64,000 nucleotides of DNA from Peloplasma sp964566285 (GTDB taxonomy: Bacteria; Bacillota_I; Bacilli_A; Acholeplasmatales; Acholeplasmataceae). The position numbers and the translations under genes are program-made. The first letter of the stretch is position 1; every line of letters starts with the position of its first letter. The notes below the pieces were generated by a model. That model did no database searches and was not told where the DNA came from. It was given only the letters and a program-made list of their open reading frames with translations. Where the stretch lies: contig CAZMIG010000011.1 in the NCBI GenBank assembly GCA_964566285.1, positions 12,224-76,223 on the forward strand, in the 5' to 3' direction. Of this stretch, positions 17,481 to 26,358 are shown piece after piece.

Positions 17481-17990
17481 ATTAATCCAATATCTTTGAA
17501 TATAATGTCGGTCAACTTCATTATAATCTTCACTTTCAAAACTTCCACCGATACTTATAATGTAATCGCATACTCCATTATCTGCCTTGTTGCAAACAAA
17601 CTTGATACGTTTTATACCGATATCTTTTACTTCAATTAGTGCAAGTTCTAATAGTTCTTTTGTTACCTCTGCGGTACGATGTGATGGTTTAATACCGTAG
17701 GATATATTCCCTCTAACATTTAACAACATTTTACTGAGATAGTGTCTAATATTTACAAACCCGATAATCTCATCTTGTTCATTTATAAACAAATAATTTG
17801 AATCAGGGAAATAACCCTTAGGTAAGGTAACTTCATGCTCAAGTTCATATAATTCTTTCAAAAGTGTTTCGAACCTTCTACCTCTTAAATCAGATACAAC
17901 TGGAGTAATTGTTTCTGATCCCCACTGCTTCAAATATTCATAATACTTCTTTTTGTAAAATATCGTCGGTTTGACAAGTCTAAATTGCAT
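17472..17990 (-). CDS. GNAT family N-acetyltransferase
   Basis: A 172-residue acetyltransferase. The acetyl-CoA pocket region reads ISYGIKPSHRTAEVTKELLELAL, in place of the classical RxxGxG, a variant common in the YjaB/YkkB-like group. IKRIKFVCNKADNGVCDYIISIGG follows as motif B. AGGGGTG precedes the ATG. The preceding residues YFPDSNYLFINEQDEIIGFVNIRHYL carry the usual strand pair. Substrate unknown. It converges on the MFS gene. Confidence 0.8.
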   Translation of the reverse strand: MQFRLVKPTIFYKKKYYEYLKQWGSETITPVVSDLRGRRFETLLKELYELEHEVTLPKGYFPDSNYLFINEQDEIIGFVNIRHYLSKMLLNVRGNISYGIKPSHRTAEVTKELLELALIEVKDIGIKRIKFVCNKADNGVCDYIISIGGSFESEDYNEVDRHYIQRYWINIE

Positions 17991-18125
17991 GAGTGCACCC
18001 CTAATCTCTTAAGAATAGGATAACACTTTTTTTTTATTTTTGCAAAGAATTTTCTTTAATTTATTTTTAAGATTTCAAGATATGAAACTATCAGTCAAAA
18101 TCGGTTGTTTATTGAGTATGTTCTA

Positions 18126-18154
18126 TTGCATAATGAAGATATTTGCTATATAAT
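18126..18154 (+). promoter_or_regulatory. Sigma-A-type promoter
   Basis: TTGCAT (18126-18131) and TATAAT (18149-18154) are separated by 17 bases, 33 bases before the start codon of the following membrane protein gene. Confidence 0.7.
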
Positions 18155-18187
18155 GCAAGTAGAATTCAAGATTAGGAGGAAAGTTTA

Positions 18188-18868
18188 ATGAATCAAATGA
18201 AATATGGCTATGGATGGGTATTAAAATTTATTTTAGCCGCAATTTTACTCGGTGTTGGTATTTACATGGTTTTTGCAGATGAAGTTGTTTTCACAATTAC
18301 TGGTGTGGCAATTGTTATCTTCTCACTATTTAGAGTTATTCCATTGATGAAATCACTAAATAAAGAAATTTTACGTACAATTAATTTAATTGAAATCATC
18401 TTTGATACAATCATTGGTGGTTTGATGATTTATATTGGTATAACAAAAGGTGCAAACCTTGCAAATGAAGCGATTTGGAGCAGTGTTTATCGTTATTCAC
18501 TCGTTTTCTTCTTTTATGCAAGAGGCCTTGTATTTTTCAATTCTGTCGTATTTCTTGGTGAAAAGACTGAGATTCCAAAATTCTGGATTCATATTGCATC
18601 ACTAACTTTAGGTGCTGTGATTTTTGTACTACCTAATTTTGATTATGCAACCGTCGGTATTTTCTTCTTAATCATATCTTTATTAGGGGCATCTTATCTT
18701 GGATTCGATGGCTATGGTGGATACCGTAAATATAGAGAATACTCAAAAGCACTTAATGCTGGTAAAGAAAAAGAAAAGCAAGTTGATGAATCAAAAAATA
18801 TAGACAAAGAAGTTCCAAAAGAAAAAATCATTGAAGAACCTGAAGAAAAACGACCTTATGTGAATTAA
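18188..18868 (+). CDS. Six-helix membrane protein with charged C-terminal tail
   Basis: The 226-residue protein has about six hydrophobic helices in the first 180 residues and a cytoplasmic tail of about 45 residues dominated by Lys and Glu. The helix pattern recalls DUF308-like proteins but I cannot assign the family. AGGAGGAAAG precedes the ATG and a good sigma-A promoter lies upstream. The tail is of the kind that might contact other proteins or nucleic acid. It is monocistronic, ending at a perfect terminator. Confidence 0.65.
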   Translation: MNQMKYGYGWVLKFILAAILLGVGIYMVFADEVVFTITGVAIVIFSLFRVIPLMKSLNKEILRTINLIEIIFDTIIGGLMIYIGITKGANLANEAIWSSVYRYSLVFFFYARGLVFFNSVVFLGEKTEIPKFWIHIASLTLGAVIFVLPNFDYATVGIFFLIISLLGASYLGFDGYGGYRKYREYSKALNAGKEKEKQVDESKNIDKEVPKEKIIEEPEEKRPYVN

Positions 18869-18881
18869 TTATTTATAATCT

Positions 18882-18919
18882 AAAACGATGAATTCATTTT
18901 GAAATCATCGTTTTTTTTT
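18882..18919 (+). terminator. Rho-independent terminator
   Basis: AAAACGATGA (18882-18891) pairs with TCATCGTTTT (18905-18914), followed by T residues. Confidence 0.85.
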
Positions 18920-18991
18920 GCTTAAATTATATTGATTAATGGTAATATAAATTAGGAAGTTATAAATGATATATATGAAAAGGTAACCGAA

Positions 18992-19906
18992 ATGAATAAA
19001 CATGTACACGTCGCTGGAGTAGTTTTTGCAATTATCTTTGGATTCACCTTTATGTTTTCAAAGGTTGCATTAAATTATGTCATACCGATTGGACTCATTG
19101 CCTATCGTTTTTTAATAGCATTCATTGTCATAGAAATTTTAAGAAGACTAAAAATTTTTCATATTCGTTTTAAAAAAGAATATTTTAGAAGTCTATTTCT
19201 TGTTGCTATATTTCAACCTTTTTTATACTTTTTGTTTGAAACCTATGGATTACTGAAAACAACGAGTGGCGAAGGGGGAATGATGATAGCAATGATTCCA
19301 ATATTCGTAACAATTTTTAGCTCAATTTTACTTAAGGAAAAACCAAAACTAATTCAAATATTCTTTATACTGCTTAGTTTATCTGGTGTTTTATTCATTC
19401 AAATCTCAAAATTAAATAATGGATTAGAATCTGAAGTTATAGGTTTTCTTTTACTTTTTGCAGCAGTAATTTCAGCAGCTTTATTTAATATTGCTTCGAG
19501 AAGTGCTTCAAAGACACTCAAACCTTATGAACTTACCTACTTCATGATGCTTGCAGGGGCTATTTTATTTAATGTGATTTATCTTGTGCAACTTGGAGTT
19601 GAAAACCGTATCACAGATTACATAACTAATCTATATCATGTTGAATTGATAATACCAATTTTATATTTGGGTATCATAGGATCAATTGGAGGCTTTTTCC
19701 TTGTGAACTTTGCGCTTAGTAAACTCCCAGCTCATGTAACGAGTATCTATGCGAATTTATCAACGATTGTTGCCATTGGTGCTGGTGCATTCTTACTTTC
19801 TGAACAATTATATTATTATCACTATATTGGTAGTTTAATGATATTGATTGGTGTTTATGGAACTGTTAGGTTCAATGGTATTAAAAAAAAGCAAATTACC
19901 ATCTAA
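18992..19906 (+). CDS. EamA/DMT family transporter
   Basis: A 304-residue drug/metabolite transporter with ten predicted helices arranged as two EamA repeats (about 5-135 and 150-295). The first repeat has FGFTFMFSKVAL and the second has the matching LFNIASRSASKTL. The conserved end-of-repeat glycine-proline helices are seen (LKEKPKLIQIFFILLSLSGV; LLSEQLYYYHYIGSLMILIGV). The substrate is unknown. AAAGG precedes the ATG. It is a single gene closed by a terminator shared with the next, convergent gene. Confidence 0.85.
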   Translation: MNKHVHVAGVVFAIIFGFTFMFSKVALNYVIPIGLIAYRFLIAFIVIEILRRLKIFHIRFKKEYFRSLFLVAIFQPFLYFLFETYGLLKTTSGEGGMMIAMIPIFVTIFSSILLKEKPKLIQIFFILLSLSGVLFIQISKLNNGLESEVIGFLLLFAAVISAALFNIASRSASKTLKPYELTYFMMLAGAILFNVIYLVQLGVENRITDYITNLYHVELIIPILYLGIIGSIGGFFLVNFALSKLPAHVTSIYANLSTIVAIGAGAFLLSEQLYYYHYIGSLMILIGVYGTVRFNGIKKKQITI

Positions 19907-19915
19907 ATCAAATAA

Positions 19916-19939
19916 AAACAGTTCAATGATGAACTGTTT
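19916..19939. terminator. Bidirectional rho-independent terminator
   Basis: AAACAGTTCA and TGAACTGTTT pair perfectly around ATGA, with T and A runs outside. It lies between convergent genes. Confidence 0.85.
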
Positions 19940-20918
19940 ATTTTTTATATTCAATTTCTGATAAGGGAATTCTAAATCTACATTGCATATCTCCACGTAA
20001 AACATTTTCAAGCACTTCTATTTCTAATTCTTGATCTAATATTATTTCAAAAGGATATTTTCCAAAACCTGCACTACAATTACACCAAACTCCTGAAATA
20101 TTGGTTTGTGTGCTTTTTATTGATTCTTTTGCAAAAGGACAATGGCATGCATGATATCTCTTTTGCTCATCTGTTGATGCTTCTAAATATGCTTTGGTAT
20201 CATATGGAATTTTTGTAATATATAAATAATCATTTTTTCTTACGGCAGATAAAATCTCTTGATTTGATTTAACGAATTCAAGCACTTCCTGTGAAATTTC
20301 TTGTTCAAACCATACTGTGCCATTCTTGTAATGATTTTCTAATATTTCTATTTTGCGTTGATGAAGTTCTTTAAGATATTGATCAAGAGAATCAGAATTT
20401 TCATAATGCGTTTTTTCATCTAAGAAAGTTGAAGATGAAATTTGGTGATGATTACCTGCTAACACACGTTTGACTGTTTTTTGATCGAGTGAAGTTTCCA
20501 ATAGTTCAACAAATCCTTCAGTAAATTTGGGAAATTTGCTAGGATGTGTACCTAATTCTGGTATTTTGATTTTTTGTGTAATCTCTTTATGCTTCTGTTC
20601 TCCTACGATGTGCTTAAGTCTATCAACAATACTTTCAATAACACCCAACCCACCCGTATATTTAGTTAAATGAATGAAAAGATCATTACGTTTGATCATT
20701 CGATAATATCGCATTAAAACAATCATAACATCTATTGAACATGCATGATTTTCTGTGAGATTAAATATAAATTGATCCAGTTGCTCTATGGTTGCATCAT
20801 CAATTGAAATTTGATTGAGTATTTCTTGGTAATTATTTAAAATCAAAATTGCTTCTTCATACTTTTTTTGATCTATATGATTTTTTTCATATAATAATTT
20901 AAATTGATCTAATTGCAT
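19938..20918 (-). CDS. Uncharacterised protein with cysteine-rich C-terminal domain
   Basis: A 326-residue soluble protein that I do not recognise. Its N-terminal 120 residues are helical. The C-terminal 80 residues look like a conserved domain with CHCPFAKES, then WCNCSAGFGKYPFE, and finally GDMQCRFRI, that is five cysteines in two C-x-C pairs plus one, and an acidic stretch before the last Cys. These could bind zinc or an iron-sulfur cluster, or be catalytic. The start is set at ATG 20918 because GGAGGG lies directly upstream; the TTG at 20930 overlaps that site. It is monocistronic. Confidence 0.6.
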   Translation of the reverse strand: MQLDQFKLLYEKNHIDQKKYEEAILILNNYQEILNQISIDDATIEQLDQFIFNLTENHACSIDVMIVLMRYYRMIKRNDLFIHLTKYTGGLGVIESIVDRLKHIVGEQKHKEITQKIKIPELGTHPSKFPKFTEGFVELLETSLDQKTVKRVLAGNHHQISSSTFLDEKTHYENSDSLDQYLKELHQRKIEILENHYKNGTVWFEQEISQEVLEFVKSNQEILSAVRKNDYLYITKIPYDTKAYLEASTDEQKRYHACHCPFAKESIKSTQTNISGVWCNCSAGFGKYPFEIILDQELEIEVLENVLRGDMQCRFRIPLSEIEYKK

Positions 20919-21072
20919 ATATCCCTCCAATAAGATTTCATATTTATTATATCATTCTATAAATATTAATAGTAGCGTTTTTAAAATTCGATTATAGTTC
21001 TAAGTTGATTCCCTAGGCTTCAGCTTTCAATTAGTGTTATAATGAAGGTGTAGTTTTGAAAGGAGATAATGT

Positions 21073-21609
21073 ATGAATTATCGTAATTATTTGAATCAGG
21101 AAAACCCTGCAGTAACCATGAAAATTAAAGGGTTGGGAACAATCCAGTTAGAACTCTTTTATGAAGTTGCACCTAATACTGTTAGCAATTTCATCTATTT
21201 AATTGAAAAAAAATATTACGATGGACTTAATTTCCATCGAATCATTCCCGGATTTATGATTCAAGGTGGAAACGGTGAAAAAGAAGCTTGTGCAATCAAA
21301 GGTGAGTTTAAAATCAATGGATTTCAAAATCCTTTAGAACACACCAGAGGTGTAATTTCTATGGCAAGAACAAATGATCCTAATTCGCAGTCCAGCCAAT
21401 TTTTCATCATGCATGGTAATGCACCTCACTTAGATGGATCATACGCAGCTTTTGGTGGTGTCACACACGGTATGGAAATCGTGGATAAAATTGTAGATGT
21501 GCCCAAAGATGTTAGAGATGCTCCATATGATAATATTATCATCGAAAAAATGACTGTGGACAAACATGGTAGAACTTACCCAGCACCTACTTGTCATAAG
21601 GCTAAATAA
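21073..21609 (+). CDS. Cyclophilin-type peptidyl-prolyl isomerase
   Basis: A 178-residue cytosolic prolyl isomerase of the bacterial cyclophilin type. The active-site region is intact: FHRIIPGFMIQGG, then GVISMARTNDPNSQSSQFFI with its Gln and Phe, and LDGSYAAFGGVTHGME. There is no signal peptide. AAAGGAG precedes the ATG. The stop codon is directly followed by the ATG of the pseudouridine synthase gene, so the two are co-translated. Confidence 0.9.
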   Translation: MNYRNYLNQENPAVTMKIKGLGTIQLELFYEVAPNTVSNFIYLIEKKYYDGLNFHRIIPGFMIQGGNGEKEACAIKGEFKINGFQNPLEHTRGVISMARTNDPNSQSSQFFIMHGNAPHLDGSYAAFGGVTHGMEIVDKIVDVPKDVRDAPYDNIIIEKMTVDKHGRTYPAPTCHKAK

Positions 21610-22305
21610 ATGGCAGTTAGAATCAATAAGTACTTGAGTGAAGCGGGTTACTGCTCTAGGCGTGAAGCTGATAGATTGATTGAACGTGGGCTCGTCAAAA
21701 TTAATGGTGAAAATGCTTTAATCGGAGCAAAAATTAATGAAGATGATGTTGTTACGGTTTCTGATAAAAAGATTAAGCACCATGTCAATATGGTCTATCT
21801 TGCATTTAATAAACCTGTTGGCATTGTTTCAACAACAGATCAAACAATTAAGAATAATATTGTTGATTACATAGGATACCCAAAACGCATTTTTCATATC
21901 GGTCGTCTAGATAAAGATAGCGAAGGCTTAATCTTAATGACAAACGACGGAGATATCGTTAATGAAATCTTACGTGCTGAAAATAATCATGAAAAAGAAT
22001 ATATCGTGGAAGTTACTCGTAAATTATCTAGTGATTTCTGTGAAAAGATGGCAAATGGTGTTCCTATCTTGGATACCGTGACTAGGCCTTGTATAGTTAA
22101 AAAATTAAGTGATACAAGCTTTAAGATTATCTTAACTGAAGGTCTTAATCGACAAATTAGAAGAATGTGCGACGTTCTTGGTTATCAAGTAGCAAATTTA
22201 AAGCGCATAAGAATTATGAATATTAAGCTTGATATCCCAATTGGTGAATATCGCGATTTAACTGAAAAAGAAAAACACACACTTTTTGAATTGATTAAAA
22301 AATAG
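21610..22305 (+). CDS. rluF: 23S rRNA pseudouridine synthase, RluF-like
   Basis: The enzyme isomerises a uridine in 23S rRNA to pseudouridine (U2604 in E. coli for RluF). Residues 1-60 are an S4 RNA-binding domain (MAVRINKYLSEAGYCSRREAD). The RsuA/RluB/E/F catalytic motif GRLDKDSEGL has the nucleophilic Asp at 101. The RluF-like end GLNRQIRRMCDVLGY and LKRIRIMNI is present, and the gap-free resemblance to RluF is better than to RsuA. It starts immediately after the cyclophilin stop codon and ends at a terminator. Confidence 0.85.
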   Translation: MAVRINKYLSEAGYCSRREADRLIERGLVKINGENALIGAKINEDDVVTVSDKKIKHHVNMVYLAFNKPVGIVSTTDQTIKNNIVDYIGYPKRIFHIGRLDKDSEGLILMTNDGDIVNEILRAENNHEKEYIVEVTRKLSSDFCEKMANGVPILDTVTRPCIVKKLSDTSFKIILTEGLNRQIRRMCDVLGYQVANLKRIRIMNIKLDIPIGEYRDLTEKEKHTLFELIKK

Positions 22306-22318
22306 AATTTAATGATTA

Positions 22319-22353
22319 ATTACAGTCCTAAATTGATTTTTATGGGCTGTAAT
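22319..22353 (+). terminator. Rho-independent terminator
   Basis: ATTACAGTCC and GGGCTGTAAT pair with one G-U pair around a 15-base loop and run into T residues, just after the pseudouridine synthase gene. Confidence 0.75.
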
Positions 22354-22491
22354 TTTTTTTCGTATTTCTTCTTTTTTAAAATGAATATAAATGTAAGATT
22401 TCCTGAGAACACTTTCATATATTATCATTGAATTTTACCCTTCCATTTTTGACTTTAATTGATATAATGGTGGCACAAGAGGGGTAAGTTT

Positions 22492-23757
22492 ATGGAAGAA
22501 TACAAGCTATATCGAAATATTTTGTGCATCGATTTAAAAAGCTTTTACGCATCTGTCGAATGTGCAATTTTAGGCTTGGATCCATTTGAAACACCTCTGG
22601 TGGTTGCAGATGCCTCAAGAGGAGGAGGCTCAATTGTCCTTGCAGTAACTCCTTATCTTAAAAGACTTGGCATGCCAAGTCGTTGTCGAATTCACGAGTT
22701 ACCTCAAGACATTCCTATTATTTTTCAAAAACCTAGAATGGAACTTTATTTAGAATACTCAACTAAAATTATTGAAGTCTATCTAAAATTCATTTCTGAA
22801 GATGATTTGTATATCTATTCTGTTGATGAAGCTTTTCTGGATCTTACTGAGTATTTAAATTATTATCAAAAAACCGATATTGAAATTGCTAAAATGATTT
22901 TGGATGCGATTTATTATGAGACAAAATTATTTGCAACTTGCGGTATTGGTCCTAATATGTTAATCGCAAAATTAGCTTTAGATATTGAATCAAAAAAAGC
23001 ACCTGATTTTATTGCAAAATGGACTTATGATGATATTCCCGAAAAACTATGGCCAGTTACTCCATTAAGTGAAATGTGGGGTATTGGTAGTCATATGGAA
23101 TTTAATCTTAATCGTTTAGGATTACATACGATTGGTGATATTGCTCATTACGATGTTCGAACACTTAAAAAAATTTATGGTGTTCTTGGAGAAGAACTTT
23201 TTTACCATACTCATGGTATTGATATGAGTTTAATTCAAAGCAAGATAAATATCCGAGCAATCAGTAAAAGCTACGGTAGTGGCCAAACTCTTTTTCATGA
23301 CTATTTGCCACCGGATATTTTCCAAATTATTCTCGAAATGGTTGATGATGTGAGCAGACGACTCCGATTAGCAAAAAAAGTTGCTAAAACAATACATTTA
23401 GGAATTGGATATAGTAAAGAAACTGGTGGGGGATTTTCTAGACAAATCACTTTAGAACAACCAACATCTAATGCATCTCTAATTTATCAGACCTGTTTAT
23501 TCTTGTTTCATAAGTATTACGAAAATGAACCCATAAGACGTGTCCATATTAGCGTGACCAGATTAATGGAAAATCATATTTATCAATTCTCAATTTTTGA
23601 AGATGCCGAACAAATAATCAAAGAACAAAAATTACATTCTACAGTTGACGAAATAAAATTCCACTATGGAAGAAATAGTGTAAATCGCGCTTCTAGTGAA
23701 TTTGAAAGTTCAACCATCAAAGCTAGAAATAAGATGATTGGAGGCCACCATGCATAG
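22492..23757 (+). CDS. uvrX: Y-family DNA polymerase, UvrX/YqjW type
   Basis: A translesion DNA polymerase that copies past damaged template bases. The N-terminal metal-binding aspartate is in LCIDLKSFYASVE (D14) and the second acidic motif is YSVDEAFLD near residue 107. The thumb helix-hairpin-helix region reads MWGIGSHMEFNLNRLGLHTIGDI, and the C-terminal little-finger domain ends in IKARNKMIGGHH, as in the Firmicutes UvrX group. Length (421) is typical. The yolD-like gene overlaps its 3' end by eight bases, the classic arrangement. No LexA box is evident upstream, so SOS control is not shown. Confidence 0.92.
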   Translation: MEEYKLYRNILCIDLKSFYASVECAILGLDPFETPLVVADASRGGGSIVLAVTPYLKRLGMPSRCRIHELPQDIPIIFQKPRMELYLEYSTKIIEVYLKFISEDDLYIYSVDEAFLDLTEYLNYYQKTDIEIAKMILDAIYYETKLFATCGIGPNMLIAKLALDIESKKAPDFIAKWTYDDIPEKLWPVTPLSEMWGIGSHMEFNLNRLGLHTIGDIAHYDVRTLKKIYGVLGEELFYHTHGIDMSLIQSKINIRAISKSYGSGQTLFHDYLPPDIFQIILEMVDDVSRRLRLAKKVAKTIHLGIGYSKETGGGFSRQITLEQPTSNASLIYQTCLFLFHKYYENEPIRRVHISVTRLMENHIYQFSIFEDAEQIIKEQKLHSTVDEIKFHYGRNSVNRASSEFESSTIKARNKMIGGHHA

Positions 23758-24082
23758 TGAAACCTATCGAGATCGTGGAATTATTAAATGGGCACCTTTT
23801 GATGCGCTTGTTGGATATCACTCGCTTATTAAAGAACTTAAATATCGCCTTGGTAAGCAAAATAAACCTATCATGAGTGATGATCAATGCGAGGAATTAA
23901 ATCGCAAATTAAGTCTAGCTTTCAATCAAGATTTAGAAATTGAAATAGAATTTTTTAGTGATGGCTACACAAAATACACATTCGGAAATATTCGAAAAAT
24001 TGATTGGATTAATAAAATAATTATCCTATCAAACTATGAAAAAATAAATGCTGTTGACATTATTGATATTCATACGCAATGA
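23750..24082 (+). CDS. YolD-like protein
   Basis: A 110-residue cytosolic protein of the YolD family, which occurs next to UvrX-type polymerases and probably assists or restrains them. The diagnostic N-terminus RDRGIIKWAPFDALVGY is present, and the C-terminal half has the alternating strands ending in INAVDIIDI. ATG 23750 is chosen because GGAGGCC lies just upstream; it overlaps the polymerase stop by eight bases. Confidence 0.85.
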   Translation: MHSETYRDRGIIKWAPFDALVGYHSLIKELKYRLGKQNKPIMSDDQCEELNRKLSLAFNQDLEIEIEFFSDGYTKYTFGNIRKIDWINKIIILSNYEKINAVDIIDIHTQ

Positions 24083-24150
24083 AATTTAGTTGCATTAAAA
24101 AATAATCTTTTTTAGCATACAAGTTCACTGAATTGTTAATTAAAACTAAC

Positions 24151-24179
24151 TTGACATTTTTGTCTATAAGCATTATAAT
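24151..24179 (+). promoter_or_regulatory. Consensus sigma-A promoter of glpP
   Basis: TTGACA (24151-24156), a 17-base spacer and TATAAT (24174-24179) form a perfect consensus promoter. The transcript would have a leader of about 100 bases before glpP, with no obvious terminator in it. Confidence 0.85.
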
Positions 24180-24287
24180 AAGATTAGAATTTAAGAGATG
24201 CTTAGAGATATAGAGCGGAGTCAAAATGTGCTTACATAAGCTATTTTGCTTTGCTATTTATTTTATAAATTCTCAGGAGGAACAAAT

Positions 24288-24830
24288 ATGCTCCAAGATC
24301 AAAAAATTATTCCAGCGATTAGTAACCATCAAGATCTAAAAAAATTCTTGACATTGCCTTTGACTTATGGCATTTTGATGAATTTTCAATTAGCGCAACT
24401 TCCTGAACTCGTTAAGCTGATGAAGGAAAATAATAAAAAAGTTTTAATTCATTCAGAACTAATCAAAGGCTTATCAAGTGATGAATATGGAGCCATCTTC
24501 TTAATTCAGAATCTTAATGTTGATGGTATCATTTCTAGTAAGCCAAAGGTTATTGATGTCTGTAAAAAACGTAAAGTCATCGGTATCTTTCGCTTCTTCT
24601 TAAAGGACTCTATCTCACTCAATCAGAGCATTGATATGGCGAGAAAAATTGAACCTCAATATCTTGAAATTTTACCAGCATCAAGCACTGACATTATTTC
24701 AGAAATCAGGCAGAGAACTTCTGGAGAAATTTTAATGGGTGGTCTAATTAGGAGTAAAGAACAAATTAATAAGTGCATTAATGCTGGTGCTATAGCAGTA
24801 ACAACGAGTAACACAGATTTTTGGGTATAA
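24288..24830 (+). CDS. glpP: Glycerol-3-phosphate-responsive antiterminator GlpP
   Basis: GlpP binds glycerol 3-phosphate and the leader RNA of glycerol genes, and prevents early termination. The 180-residue protein has the family pattern: KIIPAISNHQDLKKFL at the start, the loop HSELIKGLSSDEYG, DGIISSKPKVID, and the phosphate-binding end ILMGGLIRSKEQI with AGAIAVTTS. ATG 24288 is chosen because AGGAGG is nine bases upstream; an in-frame upstream ATG at 24246 is not preceded by one. The gene lies directly before a terminator-like hairpin and the glycerol operon, its expected target. Confidence 0.9.
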   Translation: MLQDQKIIPAISNHQDLKKFLTLPLTYGILMNFQLAQLPELVKLMKENNKKVLIHSELIKGLSSDEYGAIFLIQNLNVDGIISSKPKVIDVCKKRKVIGIFRFFLKDSISLNQSIDMARKIEPQYLEILPASSTDIISEIRQRTSGEILMGGLIRSKEQINKCINAGAIAVTTSNTDFWV

Positions 24831-24859
24831 AAACAAGTTAATCAATAAAAGAGAAATAG

Positions 24860-24892
24860 AGAGAAAAAACAATAAAATTTTGTTTTTTCTCT
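24860..24892 (+). promoter_or_regulatory. Attenuator hairpin, likely GlpP target
   Basis: AGAGAAAAAACAA (24860-24872) and TTGTTTTTTCTCT (24880-24892) pair perfectly around a seven-base loop, followed by a T-rich run, and then the AGGAGG of the next gene. Lying in the leader between glpP and the dehydrogenase gene, it is placed as GlpP-controlled terminators are in Bacillus. GlpP binding here is inference. Confidence 0.65.
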
Positions 24893-24915
24893 TTTCATTT
24901 TTATAGGAGGTACAC

Positions 24916-26358
24916 ATGTACGATTATATTATCATTGGTTCTGGAATAATTGGAACTACAATTGCTAGAGAGTTAAGTAAATATGATGTAAAGATTTTAG
25001 TTTTAGAAAAAGAAAATGATGTTGCAAATCATCAAACAATAGCAAATAGTGCAGTTATACACTCAGGACATGATCCTAAGGAAAACACACTTAAAGCTAG
25101 ACTCTGTGTTGAAGGAAATGCACTTTATGAAGAAATGGAAAAAGAACTTCACATACCACTGCTTAGGACAGGTGCTTTTGTCATTGCTCATAATGATGAA
25201 GAAGAAAACACATTGAATGATTTATATGAAAGAGCGCTTCATAATGGTGTTACAGAAATTAGCTTTTTTAGTAAACAGGAAGCCTTAAAACTGGAATCCA
25301 ATTTACCTGATGATATTACGAAAGCTTTATCACTTCCATCAACTAAGGTTACCTATCCATGGGAAGTAGCTTTTGCATGTCTTGAAAATGCAATAATAAA
25401 TGGTGCATCTTTTCAAAAAGACAGTGAAGTTACTAAAATTAAAAAAACAGGTGAAATCTTTGAAGTTGAAGTGAATTTTAAAGAAATCATAAAAACAAAA
25501 TCTATTATTAGTGCAGCAGGTATCTTCTCAGATACAATAGCACAGATGATTGAAAAAGATGTTCAGTATAAAATGAAACCACGAAAAGGAGAATATTTCG
25601 TTTTAGATCGCAAAGTAAAAGGGTTCATGAATCATGTCATTTATCCTTTGCCAACTGCAAAAGGCAAAGGTGTCTTAATCATTCCTCAAGTTCATGGAAA
25701 TATACTTCTTGGCCCAACATCTACTCTTCAAGATGAAAAAGATTTAGTTTCCAATACTAAAGAAGGTTTAAATCAAATTCGCGAAGATGTTAAACATTTA
25801 GCAAAAAACATACCTTTTGATCAAGTAATTAGAACATTTGCTGGTATTAGATCTTCCTGCACTTATGATGATTTTTTCATACAAGAGTCTAAAGAAATCA
25901 AAAACTATTTTCACGTTGCTGGAATTGATTCACCAGGATTAACTGCAGCTCCTGCAATAGCAAAATATTTAGTTAATGAAGTTTTAAAATCACATCAATT
26001 AAAAAAGAATCCTAATTTCAATCCGATTCGAATAAAACGAGATGCTTTTTATCATCTTGATGACAAAACTCAGCAAGATTTAATCAAAGAAAATCCATAT
26101 TATGGTAATTTAGTATGCAAATGTGAAAAAATAACTGAAGCTGAAATTATGGAAGCCATCCATGGACCTCTTGGTAATGACACAATCAAAGGTATTAAGA
26201 AACGTGCACGTGCAGGAAGTGGATTATGCCAAGGTGGATATTGCGAAGGTACAATACTTCGAATTATCGCTAGAGAAACAAAACAACCCGTTAATAAAAT
26301 TAATTATTATAGCCAAAACACACCCATTTTAGTACAAGAAACGAAGGTGAAACCATGA
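24916..26358 (+). CDS. GlpA-like FAD-dependent glycerol-3-phosphate dehydrogenase with BFD-type [2Fe-2S] domain
   Basis: The protein should oxidise glycerol 3-phosphate to dihydroxyacetone phosphate. The FAD dinucleotide fold begins IIGSGIIGTTIARELS, followed by the DAO-family catalytic segment NSAVIHSGHDP and the second FAD motif ending in GIDSPGLTAAPAIA. The C-terminal 100 residues form a BFD-like domain with cysteines in VCKCEKIT and GLCQGGYC, suited to a [2Fe-2S] cluster. The 480-residue length and arrangement match the proteins encoded with a second flavoprotein and a DUF1667 protein in Thermotoga and clostridia. The next gene overlaps it by four bases. Confidence 0.88.
   Translation: MYDYIIIGSGIIGTTIARELSKYDVKILVLEKENDVANHQTIANSAVIHSGHDPKENTLKARLCVEGNALYEEMEKELHIPLLRTGAFVIAHNDEEENTLNDLYERALHNGVTEISFFSKQEALKLESNLPDDITKALSLPSTKVTYPWEVAFACLENAIINGASFQKDSEVTKIKKTGEIFEVEVNFKEIIKTKSIISAAGIFSDTIAQMIEKDVQYKMKPRKGEYFVLDRKVKGFMNHVIYPLPTAKGKGVLIIPQVHGNILLGPTSTLQDEKDLVSNTKEGLNQIREDVKHLAKNIPFDQVIRTFAGIRSSCTYDDFFIQESKEIKNYFHVAGIDSPGLTAAPAIAKYLVNEVLKSHQLKKNPNFNPIRIKRDAFYHLDDKTQQDLIKENPYYGNLVCKCEKITEAEIMEAIHGPLGNDTIKGIKKRARAGSGLCQGGYCEGTILRIIARETKQPVNKINYYSQNTPILVQETKVKP

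Noticed and set aside
22306..22491. LexA-type SOS box before uvrX
   Set aside because: No match to the CGAAC-N4-GTTCG type operator of Firmicutes was seen; damage induction cannot be supported from the sequence.
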